A DNA stretch of 64,000 bases from Corallococcus macrosporus DSM 14697 (GTDB lineage: Bacteria > Myxococcota > Myxococcia > Myxococcales > Myxococcaceae), in NCBI RefSeq assembly GCF_002305895.1, contig NZ_CP022203.1:3078501-3142500 (forward strand). Direction: 5' to 3'. Positions 52,649 through 61,781 of this stretch are shown here, in pieces (the first letter of the stretch is position 1; each line of letters starts with the position of its first letter). Below the pieces are notes generated by a model. The model saw only the letters and a program-made list of their open reading frames with translations. It was not told where the DNA came from and did not search any database. Made by a program: the position numbers and the translations under genes.

Positions 52649-55198
52649 ATGGATCCTCAGCTCTTGCGCAGCATCTGGCCGGTGTTCTCCGCGGAGACGC
52701 GCGAGCAGATTCAGGCCATCGGGTCGAAGGTGTTGGGGCTGGAGGGCCCGGCGCAGGGGCGCGAGCCGGACCTGCTTCCGTCGCTCAAGCGGCTGGTCCA
52801 CAGCCTCAAGGGCTCCGCGGCCAGCCTGGGGCTGGACGACATCGAGCAGGTGGTGCACGCCATCGAGGACGGGCTGGCCGCCTTCAACCAGGAGGAGCGG
52901 CTGCCTCGCGACACGGTGGAGGCCATGCTGCGGGGCCTGTCCGCCATCGAAGGCGCCATGGCCCGGGGCGACGCTGGGCAGACGCCCGCGGTGGAGGGCC
53001 TGGCCTCCCTGCTGGCCGCGCTGGGGCACGAGTCCGCGGAGGCCGCTCCGCGGTCGGCCGCGTCCGGGGCCGCCGCGCAGGGCATGGAGGTGCTGGACCT
53101 GCTCGAGGCGGGGCTGAGCGCGCTGTGCTCGCCGGACGTGCCGGACCGGGCGGCGGTGGTGCGCACGGCGGTGGAGCGGGCGCGGACGCTGAAGTCCTCC
53201 GCCGAGGCCGCCGGGGTGGAGAAGGTGGCCTCGCTGGCGGAGGCCGCGGCGCTGGGCTTCACGCGCATGGAGCCGGGCGGTGATTCCGCGGGGGTGGCGG
53301 CCTCGGACGTCGCTGGCACGCTGGTGGAGCTGCGGACCGCGCTGGAGGCGGCGGGTGGGGCGGGGGCGGTGGCCCGCGCCGTCCACGCGCTCCGCGCGGC
53401 GCCAACGCCCGTGCCCACCGAAGGCGGCGCGGCGGCGCAGGGCCCGGCGGGCACGGTGGCTCCAACAGAGAGCCGCGGGCCGGCGGACCAGACGGTGCGC
53501 GTGTCGGTGAAGACGCTGGAGTCCATCGCGCTCCAGGTGGAGCTGCTCCTGGCGGGGCGCGCGCAGCAGACGCGGCGGGGCGCCGCGCACCGCGTGTTGA
53601 TGGACGGGATGCGCGAGGTGCTGATGCACCTGGAGCGCGCGGCGTCGCAGCTCGCGATGGCGGGCGGCGGCCCCGCCCTGGAGCCGCTCCGCGCGGGCGT
53701 GACGCAGATGCGCGGGCTCCAGAAGCAGTTGCTGGAGCTGACCAAGGAGTCCCACCGCGACGGCGAGCAGCTCACGCTGGTGGCCCAGGTGGCGCGGGAC
53801 GACCTGCGTGACTTGCGCATGGTGCCGGCCTCGCAGGTGCTGGAGCCGCTGCGGCGCACCGTGCGGGAGACGGCCGCGCGGCTGGACAAGCAGGTGACGC
53901 TGGAGCTGACCGGCGGCGAGGTGCGGTTGGACCGGCGCATCCTCGACGCGCTGAAAGACCCGCTGCTGCACCTGGTGCGCAACGCCATTGACCACGGCCT
54001 GGAGTCCACCGAAGCGCGGCGGGCCGCGGGCAAGCCCGAGGCGGGGCGCCTGATGGTGCGGGTGGAGCCCCGGGGGCCGCGCATCGCGGTGGTGGTGGAG
54101 GATGACGGCTCCGGCCTGTCGCCTGGCCGCGTGCGCGCCACGGCGGTGCGGCGGGGCCTGCTGTCGTCCGAGGAGGCGGAGAAGCTCTCCGACGCGGAGG
54201 CCGCGCGGCTCGTGTTCCAGCCGGGCTTCTCCACCCGCGAGCAGGTGACGGCGACCTCTGGCCGGGGCGTGGGCCTGGACGTGGTGCAGGCCACGGCCCA
54301 GCGGCTCCAGGGCTCGGTGGACGTGGCCTTCACGGCGGGGCAGGGCACGCGCTTCACCATCGACCTGCCGCTGACGCTGGCCGCGGCGCTGGGGCTGCTG
54401 GTGCGCACGGGCACCACGGTGTCCGCCATCCCTTCGGACAGCGTGAATCGCATCCTCCGGCTGAACCCGGACGACGTGGGCACCGTCGCGGGCCGCGTGG
54501 TGGCGCGCCTGGACGGGGAGCAGCTCACGTTCCTCCCGCTGGCGGAGGCCATTGGCCTGCCCCGGTTGCCGCTGGCGCTGGACTCCGGAAAGGTGCAGGC
54601 CGCCGCGCTGCTGACGGTGGGCGAGGACAAGGTGCTGTACGCCATCGACGAGGTGGTGGGGCAGCAGGAGATTGTCGTCCGCTCGCTGGGGCGCCACCTC
54701 AAGGGCGTGCGGCACCTGGCGGGCGCGGCGGTGCTGGATGACGGCCGCGTGGTGCCGGTGCTCAACGCGGCGGAGCTGGTGCGCGCGGCCCGGCCGGAGA
54801 CGCGCTCGGTGGCCCGTGAGACGGCGCGGCCGCGCGTCCTCGTGTGTGACGACGCGCTCACCACGCGCTTCGCCATGAAGTCGCTGCTGGAGATCGCCGG
54901 CTACCCGGTGGTGACGGCGGCGGACGGTGAGGAGGCGTGGGGCATCCTGGAGCGCACGCCCTGTCAGCTCGTGGTGAGTGACTGGCAGATGCCCCGGCTG
55001 GATGGCGTGGGGCTGGCGCGGCGAATCAAGGCCCACCCGCAGCTCCACCGCACGCCCATCATCCTGGTGACGTCGCTCGACAGCCCCGAGGACCGCGCCG
55101 CCGGTCTGGAGGCGGGCGCGGATGGCTACCTCGTCAAGCGCGAGGTGGAGCGGGGCCGCCTGCTGGAGCTGGTGCGTCAGCTCCTGCCCGCGTCCTGA
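52649..55198 (+). CDS. cheA: Hybrid CheA histidine kinase with CheW and receiver domains
   Basis: 849 residues. Hpt domain with H51 (LVHSLKGSAASLGL); a second Hpt-like helix pair at about 145-205 reads RARTLKSSAEAAG with R179 where the His should be; P3-like dimerisation (285-335); HATPase with N445 in VRNAIDHG, VEDDGSGL, FSTRE and GRGVGLDVV; CheW domain about 578-712; receiver domain 728-849 with D778 in VSDWQMP and K830. The receiver likely competes with CheY for phosphate. The operon has cheW, cheR, receptor and cheY upstream but no cheB or cheZ. Ends 18 bases before a convergent gene. Confidence 0.93.
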   Translation: MDPQLLRSIWPVFSAETREQIQAIGSKVLGLEGPAQGREPDLLPSLKRLVHSLKGSAASLGLDDIEQVVHAIEDGLAAFNQEERLPRDTVEAMLRGLSAIEGAMARGDAGQTPAVEGLASLLAALGHESAEAAPRSAASGAAAQGMEVLDLLEAGLSALCSPDVPDRAAVVRTAVERARTLKSSAEAAGVEKVASLAEAAALGFTRMEPGGDSAGVAASDVAGTLVELRTALEAAGGAGAVARAVHALRAAPTPVPTEGGAAAQGPAGTVAPTESRGPADQTVRVSVKTLESIALQVELLLAGRAQQTRRGAAHRVLMDGMREVLMHLERAASQLAMAGGGPALEPLRAGVTQMRGLQKQLLELTKESHRDGEQLTLVAQVARDDLRDLRMVPASQVLEPLRRTVRETAARLDKQVTLELTGGEVRLDRRILDALKDPLLHLVRNAIDHGLESTEARRAAGKPEAGRLMVRVEPRGPRIAVVVEDDGSGLSPGRVRATAVRRGLLSSEEAEKLSDAEAARLVFQPGFSTREQVTATSGRGVGLDVVQATAQRLQGSVDVAFTAGQGTRFTIDLPLTLAAALGLLVRTGTTVSAIPSDSVNRILRLNPDDVGTVAGRVVARLDGEQLTFLPLAEAIGLPRLPLALDSGKVQAAALLTVGEDKVLYAIDEVVGQQEIVVRSLGRHLKGVRHLAGAAVLDDGRVVPVLNAAELVRAARPETRSVARETARPRVLVCDDALTTRFAMKSLLEIAGYPVVTAADGEEAWGILERTPCQLVVSDWQMPRLDGVGLARRIKAHPQLHRTPIILVTSLDSPEDRAAGLEAGADGYLVKREVERGRLLELVRQLLPAS

Positions 55199-55216
55199 CG
55201 GCGCCGCCCGGGCGCC

Positions 55217-56299
55217 TCACGCGTCGCGCGGCGCCACGGGCACGGTGTCGTCCACCGGCAGGTGGACCACCCAGCCGTTGCCCGTCTCCTCCGGCAGCGA
55301 GAGCCCGCCGCGCAGCCGCTGCGTCAGGTGCCGCAGCAGGGTGAGGCTCTTCTCCGGCAGCGCCTTTCCGCTCCGCAGGGTGACGCGGAGCTGCCACACG
55401 CCCGCGTCCCCCGCGGACTCCACGCGCACCGCGGCGGGCGCGCCCGAGGACGCCACCGCGCGGGCCAGCGTGCGCACCAGCAGCTCCACATCGTCGCGGG
55501 GGCCCGGGACGGCCACGGGGCGGTCCGGGAGCGTCATCGTCGTGTCCACGGCGCGGTGGCCCCGCGCCGAGGGGATGAAGGCGGTGCGCAGCAGGGGGCG
55601 CAAGTCCTCCACGCCCTCATGCCGCACCTTCGCGAGCCGGCGCTCGATGATGGCGCTCTGGTCGTCCGCCGAACGGCGCAGCCGCTCCAGATAGCGTTGG
55701 ATGGGAGCCGTCAGCCCGCCCGTCGTGCCCTTCAGCATCATGTCCACGTATCCCTTGATGACCATCAATGGTGTCCTGAGGTCGTGTGACGCCCGGGAGC
55801 GCTGGTGCTCCTGGTGCGTCAACCGCCGCGTCAGTCGCTGCTGCGTCTTCAGGAGCTGCACCTGCCGCGCCGCCGCGTCCTGCTCGCGGGCTCGGGCCGC
55901 CAGCAGGGCCGCGCCGAACGCGGACATCCGGGCCAGCACGCGCACCTCCCGGGCCGTGGGCAGCTCCGGCCACACCACCAGGACAGGCCGGCGGCTCGGC
56001 CCGGGAGACGCACGCGGCAGCGCGCCCAACCCCGTCCGCGCCACGTAGACGCGCCCGTCATGGAACGCGGCCCCGGAGGCGCCCGTGAGGCGCTGGGCCT
56101 CCTGGACCAGGGCCTCCAGCCCCGCGCGTGCCCCGCACCGGAATGCGCGCTCGGCGGCTCTCGCGAGCGCCTGCTCCACCCCTGCATCGAGGTCGTCCTC
56201 GATGCGCCACCCCATCCAAGCACCGTCCAGCACACCGGAAGGTATGAGCACGCCCCGCGCACGCCGCAACGCTGCGCAAGGTGAGAGGCCGGCGCCCAT
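55217..56299 (-). CDS. Histidine-kinase-like protein with degenerate ATPase domain
   Basis: 360 residues if ATG 56299 is used (other starts are possible, the ribosome site AAGGA is 11 bases away). A GAF-like N-terminal part (about 30-130), a coiled-coil, and an intact HisKA box SHDLRTPLMVIKGYVDMM. The following domain should bind ATP, but the Asn box reads LLVRTLARAVASSGA, no DxGxG is present and the G2 loop is lost. It therefore probably cannot autophosphorylate and may act as a phosphotransfer or scaffold protein. Convergent with cheA, 18 bases apart. Confidence 0.85.
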   Translation of the reverse strand: MGAGLSPCAALRRARGVLIPSGVLDGAWMGWRIEDDLDAGVEQALARAAERAFRCGARAGLEALVQEAQRLTGASGAAFHDGRVYVARTGLGALPRASPGPSRRPVLVVWPELPTAREVRVLARMSAFGAALLAARAREQDAAARQVQLLKTQQRLTRRLTHQEHQRSRASHDLRTPLMVIKGYVDMMLKGTTGGLTAPIQRYLERLRRSADDQSAIIERRLAKVRHEGVEDLRPLLRTAFIPSARGHRAVDTTMTLPDRPVAVPGPRDDVELLVRTLARAVASSGAPAAVRVESAGDAGVWQLRVTLRSGKALPEKSLTLLRHLTQRLRGGLSLPEETGNGWVVHLPVDDTVPVAPRDA

Positions 56300-56454
56300 C
56301 AGTCGGAAATCCTTTTCCCTCCAGGGCGTGTGATCCCCCCACTTTTTACCGTCAGGGGGAACGGAGCGACCCCGCAACCCCGCTCAATTCCTGAGAACAC
56401 GCTCCTGGCCGGGCACTTGCTAACGGCATCCGGCACGGGTGGCGGAAGGGGCGA

Positions 56455-58530
56455 ATGGGGACTCTCGATTACTACGCGGCAATCGCTCGACTTGCTCCAG
56501 GTGGACTGGCGCGCAGCGCGGTCCGGCGTGTTCAAGGCGTGGCGCGGCAGGCGCTCTACCGTCGGCGCGAGCGCGCGGACGAGGTGCAGCTCCTCGAGTG
56601 CTACGGCGCGGCGGATGGCGCGGAGCTGGTGGAGCTGGCGCTGGGCCAGCGCGGCTCGCGCGGTTGGTGTGAGGTGTCGCAGCGCGCGTCGGTGCTGGAG
56701 GCGCTCGCCTCGGTGCCCGGCGGGGTGGAGCGCGCCCGGGCCCGCGCGCAGGCGGCGCTCCGGCAGGAGTGGGACCTCTTCGGTACGCCGGTGTCCTTCG
56801 GCGAGGGCCGCCCGGTGGATTGGTCCCTGGACCCGGTGAGCGGTCACCGCTACCCGCTGGAGCCGGTGGAGCGGCTGTCGCTCGCCGTGACGGGGAGCGA
56901 CCCGAAGTACCCGTGGGTGATGGGCCGGCTCGACAGCGTCGTGGCGCTGGGCCAGGGCTACTGGGTGGAGACGGCCGCCGAGGCGCGCGCGCGGCTGGCG
57001 CGCGCCTTCGTGGCGCAGGTGCTGGACTTCCTCCAGGCCAACCCCGTGGGCCAGGGCGTGCACTGGACGTGCGCCATGGAGGTGGCGCTGCGCGCCGCGA
57101 ACCTGGCGCAGGCGCTGGCCATGTTCTCCGACGCGCCCGAGGTGGCGCGGCCGGACTTCCTGGTGCCGGTGCTGGGCGCGCTGGCCGAGCACACCGCCTG
57201 GGTGGAGGCCCACCTGGAGGACCGGGGCGCGGTGCCCAACAACCACCTGGTCTCCAACTATGTGGGCCTGCTGGTGGTGGGCCTGCTCTTCCCGGAGCTG
57301 CCGGGCGCGCCGCGGCACGTGTCGCTGGCGGTGGGCGGGCTGCGAGAGCAGATGGAGAAGCAGGTGCACCTGGAGGGCACGTCCTTCGAGGGCTCCATTC
57401 CCTATCATCGCCTGTCGGTGGAGCTCTTCACCCTGGCGTACCTCACCGCGCGCGGCGCGGGCGTGCCGCTGGGGCCCAGGTACGAGGCCCGGCTGCGCCG
57501 CATGTTCCACGCCGTGCGCGCGTGGTGCTCCGAGCAGGGGCTGGCGCCACAGATTGGCGACAACGACTCCGGCCGCGTCTTCCCGCTGCGCGAGCGCGAG
57601 GACAACGCGCACGGCTACCTGGTGGGGCTGGGCGCGGCGCTCTTCGGTGACGCGGGGCTGGGCGGCGGCGAGCTGGTGGACGAGGCCGCGTGGCTGCTGG
57701 GCCGCGCCGGGCAGGCGCGCTTCGCCGCGCTGGCGCCCGCGCCAGAGCCCGTGTCGGTGAGCTTTCCGGAAGGTGGCTTCCACATCTTGCGCGGCGCGGG
57801 GGTCGTTATCACTGTCAGCGCCGGCAAGCAGGGACAAGGTGGGGTGGGGGGACACAGCCACAACGACAAACTTTCATTCGAGCTCCACGTCGACGGGCGC
57901 CCCGTCATCGTGGATCCGGGCACCGGCACCTATACGCGTGAGCCCGCGCTGCGGAACTGGTTCCGCGGAACGGCCGCGCACAACACGGTGCAGGTGGATG
58001 ACGCGGAGCAGGCGTCCCTGGACCCGGCGCGCCTGTTCGCGCTGCCGGAGGAGGCTCGGGCGCGGGTGGTGGCCTTCCTGCCGGGGAAGTCGGTGGACAG
58101 GCTGCTGGTGCGGCATGACGGCTACCGCCGGCTGCCGGCGCCCGTGGGGATTGAGCGCACGTTCCGGCTGGACCGGGGCGAGCGCGCTCTGGCCGGACGT
58201 GACCGCTTCGTGGGCACGGGCCGGCATGACGTGGTCGGCAGGTTCCATCTGCCGGATGAACAGGCGCGAGTGGTGTCGCCTCAGGTGCAGGTCCTGTCAC
58301 GCGCGGGTCGTGTGATGGAAGAGCCGGTGTCGTTCGAGCCGCTCGTGGTGGAGCTGGGCCCGGAAGGGGCCCCGCTCGCCTGGGTGGTGCTGGAGCAGGG
58401 CCTGACGGCGCGGTTGGTGCCGTCGAAGTTTTCGCCAGGGTACGGGCGGGTGGTGCCGTCGTTGGCGGTGGAGTTCCGGGGGCAGGTGACGCCTCCGGCG
58501 TGGCTGAGGTGGGTGGTCGTTTTCCGCTGA
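56455..58530 (+). CDS. Heparinase II/III-family polysaccharide lyase-like protein
   Basis: 691 residues from ATG 56455, GGAAGGGG about 5 bases upstream. N-terminal alpha/alpha toroid domain with SPIPYHRLSVELFTLAYL-type helices (HLEGTSFEGSIPYHRLS) and a C-terminal beta domain with HSHNDKLSFELHVDGRPVIVDPGTGTYT (in two adjacent pieces), the heparinase II/III signature. No signal peptide is evident. Such enzymes act on uronate-containing glycans or are found in exopolysaccharide gene sets. The next gene makes a UDP-amino-sugar uronate, so both may serve the same polymer. Confidence 0.9.
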   Translation: MGTLDYYAAIARLAPGGLARSAVRRVQGVARQALYRRRERADEVQLLECYGAADGAELVELALGQRGSRGWCEVSQRASVLEALASVPGGVERARARAQAALRQEWDLFGTPVSFGEGRPVDWSLDPVSGHRYPLEPVERLSLAVTGSDPKYPWVMGRLDSVVALGQGYWVETAAEARARLARAFVAQVLDFLQANPVGQGVHWTCAMEVALRAANLAQALAMFSDAPEVARPDFLVPVLGALAEHTAWVEAHLEDRGAVPNNHLVSNYVGLLVVGLLFPELPGAPRHVSLAVGGLREQMEKQVHLEGTSFEGSIPYHRLSVELFTLAYLTARGAGVPLGPRYEARLRRMFHAVRAWCSEQGLAPQIGDNDSGRVFPLREREDNAHGYLVGLGAALFGDAGLGGGELVDEAAWLLGRAGQARFAALAPAPEPVSVSFPEGGFHILRGAGVVITVSAGKQGQGGVGGHSHNDKLSFELHVDGRPVIVDPGTGTYTREPALRNWFRGTAAHNTVQVDDAEQASLDPARLFALPEEARARVVAFLPGKSVDRLLVRHDGYRRLPAPVGIERTFRLDRGERALAGRDRFVGTGRHDVVGRFHLPDEQARVVSPQVQVLSRAGRVMEEPVSFEPLVVELGPEGAPLAWVVLEQGLTARLVPSKFSPGYGRVVPSLAVEFRGQVTPPAWLRWVVVFR

Positions 58531-58588
58531 GTGTCGGGTCGGGACGTGACCGTCTTAACGGCACGTCGCATCAGGAGAGGTGAGGACG

Positions 58589-59917
58589 ATGAGGGTGATG
58601 GTGAGCAGCCCGCTGCTGGATCGCATCAAGAAGCGGGACGCGCGGGTGGGTGTGGTCGGGCTTGGCTACGTCGGTCTTCCGCTGGGCATGGCCTTCGCGG
58701 AGGCGGGCTTCCCGGTGATGGGGCTCGACATCGACAAGCGGAAGATTGACAAGATTGAAAAGGGGGAGAGCTACATCAAGCACATCCCCAGCGCGCCGCT
58801 GTCGGAGCTGAGCAGGTCAGGCAAGCTGAAGGCCACCACGGACTTCGCCAAGGCGAAGGACATGGACTGCGTCATCATCTGCGTGCCCACGCCGCTCACC
58901 GCGTCGCGTGAGCCGGACATGAGCTACATCATCCAGACGGGCGAGGCGCTCGCGCCGCACGTGCGTCCCGGACAGCTCTTCATCCTGGAGTCCACCACGT
59001 ATCCAGGGACGACGGAGGAGGTGCTCAAGCCGCTGCTGGAGAAGAACGGCCTCAAGGCGGGCAAGGACTTCTACCTGGCCTTCAGCCCCGAGCGCGAGGA
59101 CCCGGGCAACAAGAGCTTCAACACCAAGACGATTCCGAAGATTGTCGGCGGCTACTCGCCCGAGTGCTCCGAGGTGGCCGCGGCCCTCTACGGCAGCGCG
59201 CTGAAGGAAGTGGTGCCGGTGTCCTCCACCCGCGTGGCGGAGCTGGCCAAGCTGCTGGAGAACATCTTCCGCTGCGTCAACATCGCCATGGTCAACGAGA
59301 TGAAGATGCTCTGCGACCGGATGAACGTGGACGTGTGGGAGGTCATCCAGGCCGCGAGCACCAAGCCCTTCGGCTTCATGCCCTTCTTCCCGGGCCCTGG
59401 CCTGGGCGGGCACTGCATCCCCATTGACCCGTTCTACCTGACGTGGAAGGCGCGCGAGTACGAGTTCCACACCAAGTTCATCGAGCTGGCCGGCGAGGTG
59501 AACTGGCAGATGCCGTACTACGTGGTGCAGCGCACCATGGAGGCGCTCAACAAGAACAAGCAGACGCTCAACGGCGCGAAGGTCCTCTGCCTGGGCGCGG
59601 CGTACAAGAAGGACATCGACGACATGCGCGAGAGTCCTTCGCTGCGCATCATGACGCTGCTGGCGGAGAAGGGCGCGGACCTGTCGTACCACGACCCGTA
59701 CGTCCCGGAGCTGCACAAGGGCCACGGCTTCAACATGGAGATGAAGTCCGTGCCGCTGAAGCCGGAGACGCTGGGCCAGTACGACGCGGTCCTCATCCTC
59801 ACGGACCACTCGGACATCGACTACGCCATGGTGGTGGACCGCGCCAAGGTCGTCATCGACACGCGCAACGCCACCAAGGGTGTCAGCAAGGGTCGTGAGA
59901 AAGTGACGAAGGCCTGA
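58589..59917 (+). CDS. wbpA: UDP-N-acetylhexosamine 6-dehydrogenase (WbpA/TviB type)
   Basis: 442 residues from ATG 58589, eight bases after AGGAGAGG (the GTG at 58580 overlaps that site). Rossmann motif VVGLGYVGLPLGMAFAEAG at the N-terminus, CVPTPL, the catalytic Cys276 in GPGLGGHCIPIDPFYLTWKA, and LGAAYKKDIDDMRESPS. Oxidises UDP-N-acetyl-glucosamine or mannosamine to the uronic acid for capsule or exopolysaccharide. WbpA versus WecC substrate choice cannot be made from the sequence alone. Downstream of a heparinase-like gene. Confidence 0.9.
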   Translation: MRVMVSSPLLDRIKKRDARVGVVGLGYVGLPLGMAFAEAGFPVMGLDIDKRKIDKIEKGESYIKHIPSAPLSELSRSGKLKATTDFAKAKDMDCVIICVPTPLTASREPDMSYIIQTGEALAPHVRPGQLFILESTTYPGTTEEVLKPLLEKNGLKAGKDFYLAFSPEREDPGNKSFNTKTIPKIVGGYSPECSEVAAALYGSALKEVVPVSSTRVAELAKLLENIFRCVNIAMVNEMKMLCDRMNVDVWEVIQAASTKPFGFMPFFPGPGLGGHCIPIDPFYLTWKAREYEFHTKFIELAGEVNWQMPYYVVQRTMEALNKNKQTLNGAKVLCLGAAYKKDIDDMRESPSLRIMTLLAEKGADLSYHDPYVPELHKGHGFNMEMKSVPLKPETLGQYDAVLILTDHSDIDYAMVVDRAKVVIDTRNATKGVSKGREKVTKA

Positions 59918-59930
59918 CAGTCACCAGCCG

Positions 59931-59959
59931 CCCGCCCGGATACCGACCCTCCGGGCGGG
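59931..59959 (+). terminator. Stem-loop after the dehydrogenase gene
   Basis: Perfect 10-base inverted repeat, CCCGCCCGGA at 59931-59940 and TCCGGGCGGG at 59950-59959, with a 9-base loop, 14 bases after the stop. Good candidate terminator; followed by GGGCCCC rather than T-rich sequence. Confidence 0.55.
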
Positions 59960-59971
59960 GGGCCCCACGTT

Positions 59972-59999
59972 CACGGATACCGCCCGGGCGGCATCCGTG
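59972..59999. other. Imperfect 28-base palindrome before the TldD gene
   Basis: CACGGAT at 59972-59978 with ATCCGTG at 59993-59999 around the self-complementary CGCCCGGGCG (59981-59990), one mismatch. It is separate from the terminator above and only about 50 bases upstream of the GTG start. It could be an operator or a second hairpin. Confidence 0.4.
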
Positions 60000-60047
60000 A
60001 GCGCGGAGCTGCTCGTATCGTGGAGGGGATGGGCTAGTGTCGGGGCC

Positions 60048-61772
60048 GTGCAAGCCCTCCTTCGAACCGTGTTTCCCCTGCTGGCTCTCTCGGCGCTGCT
60101 GACGGCGGCGGCGCCGGTGCCGGATGCGCGCGTGAAGCTGCTGGACTCGATGTCCGCCGAGCTGGCGCGCAACCACCAGCAGTTGAAGATGCAGAACCAC
60201 GAGCCCCCGTACTTCATGAGCTACCAGCTCAAGGACTACGAGCAGTACGTGGTCTCCGCGCGCTACGGGGCGCTGTTCATGGACGACGGCTACCGCGAGC
60301 GGAAGCTGTACGTCGACGTGCGCGTGGGGGACTACGACTTCGACAGCTCGGTGGTGGAGGGGCTGGAGTTCACCTTCTCCAGTCGGGGCACCAGCTACGT
60401 GTCGCGCAAGGAGGGCCCGCTGGATGACTCGCCGCTGGCCCTGCGCACCGCGCTGTGGCTCATCACCGACGAGAAGTACAAGTCCGCGCTGTTCCAGTAC
60501 CTGAAGAAGAAGGGCGAGCGGGTCTACGCGGTGGAGGACCCGAAGCGCCCGCCGTCCTTCTCGCGCGAGAAGCCGGTGCGGCACGTGTCGCCGCCGGTGA
60601 CGGCGCCGTTCAACCGCGAGCGCTGGGTGAAGCTGGCCCGCAGCGTGTCGGCGCGCTTCAACGCGCACCCGGAGCTGTTCGACTCGGAGGTGCGCGTCAC
60701 CAAGGACAAGGTGACGCGGCTGTTCGTGTCCTCGGAAGGCAGCCGCATCATCACCGAGGAGATGCTGTACGGCCTGCACGTCTCCGCCGTCACGCGGGCG
60801 CCGGATGGCCAGCTCCTGGACAACTCGCGCGACTTCTACGTGCCCACGGAGGCGGGGCTGCCGGACGCCGCGCGGCTGGAGAAGGCGGCGGATGACGTCA
60901 TCCGGGAACTGCTGGCCCTGCGCGCGGCGCCCGCCATCGACCCGTACACCGGCCCCGCCATCCTCGCGCCGGAGGCGGCCGGGGTGCTCTTCCACGAGGC
61001 CGTGGGGCACCGGCTGGAGGGAGACCGGCAGGACGGCGACAACGAGGGCAAGACGTTCAAGGGCCAGGTGGGCAAGCAGGTGCTGCCGGCGTTCATCTCC
61101 ATCCACGACGACCCGACGCGGCGTGTGCTGGAGGGTGAGCCGCTCAACGGCTACTACCTCTTCGACGAGGAGGGCGTGCGCGCGCAGCGGGTGACGCTGG
61201 TGGAGAAGGGCGTGCTGCGCAACTACCTCCAGGGGCGCCGGCCCGTGGAGGGCTTCCTCCAGTCGAACGGCCACGGCCGCAGCCAGGGCAACCTGAAGCC
61301 GGTGGCGCGCATGGCCAACCTGCTGGTGGAGAGCACCCACGGCCTGAGCGACGCGGAGCTGAAGAAGCGCCTGATCGCCGAGGCGAAGCGCCAGGGCAAG
61401 CCGTACGGCCTCATCATCCGCGACATCACCGGCGGCAACACCAACACCTCCAGCGCCGGCTACCAGGCCTTCAAGGGCGTGCCGCGCATGGTGTACCGGG
61501 TGGACGTGAAGACGGGGAAGGAGACGCTGGTGCGCGGCGTGGAGATTGTCGGCACGCCGCTGTCGGCGGTGAACCGCATCCTGGCCTCGGGGCAGAAGCA
61601 GGGCATCTTCAACGGCTTCTGCGGCGCGGAGAGCGGCAACGTCCCGGTGTCCACCGTGGCGCCGGCCATGCTGCTCCAGGAGCTGGAGCTGCAGCGGACC
61701 ATGGAAGGCAAGGACCGCCCGCCCATCCTCACCAGCCCGGCGGCGCTGGAGGCCCCGCCGGCGGAGCCGTAG
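60048..61772 (+). CDS. tldD: Exported TldD/PmbA-family metalloprotease
   Basis: 574 residues from GTG 60048, which gives a signal peptide (a hydrophobic LLALSALLTAAA stretch). The TldD zinc motif is HEAVGH (H316, E317, H321) followed by RLEGDRQDGDN, with an LRNYLQGRR segment and a CGAESGNVPVSTVAPAMLL tail. TldD normally works in the cytosol with TldE; here no TldE/PmbA gene is adjacent and the protein appears exported. Co-directional with the dehydrogenase but separated by two hairpins. Confidence 0.88.
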   Translation: MQALLRTVFPLLALSALLTAAAPVPDARVKLLDSMSAELARNHQQLKMQNHEPPYFMSYQLKDYEQYVVSARYGALFMDDGYRERKLYVDVRVGDYDFDSSVVEGLEFTFSSRGTSYVSRKEGPLDDSPLALRTALWLITDEKYKSALFQYLKKKGERVYAVEDPKRPPSFSREKPVRHVSPPVTAPFNRERWVKLARSVSARFNAHPELFDSEVRVTKDKVTRLFVSSEGSRIITEEMLYGLHVSAVTRAPDGQLLDNSRDFYVPTEAGLPDAARLEKAADDVIRELLALRAAPAIDPYTGPAILAPEAAGVLFHEAVGHRLEGDRQDGDNEGKTFKGQVGKQVLPAFISIHDDPTRRVLEGEPLNGYYLFDEEGVRAQRVTLVEKGVLRNYLQGRRPVEGFLQSNGHGRSQGNLKPVARMANLLVESTHGLSDAELKKRLIAEAKRQGKPYGLIIRDITGGNTNTSSAGYQAFKGVPRMVYRVDVKTGKETLVRGVEIVGTPLSAVNRILASGQKQGIFNGFCGAESGNVPVSTVAPAMLLQELELQRTMEGKDRPPILTSPAALEAPPAEP

Positions 61773-61781
61773 CCGCGCGCC

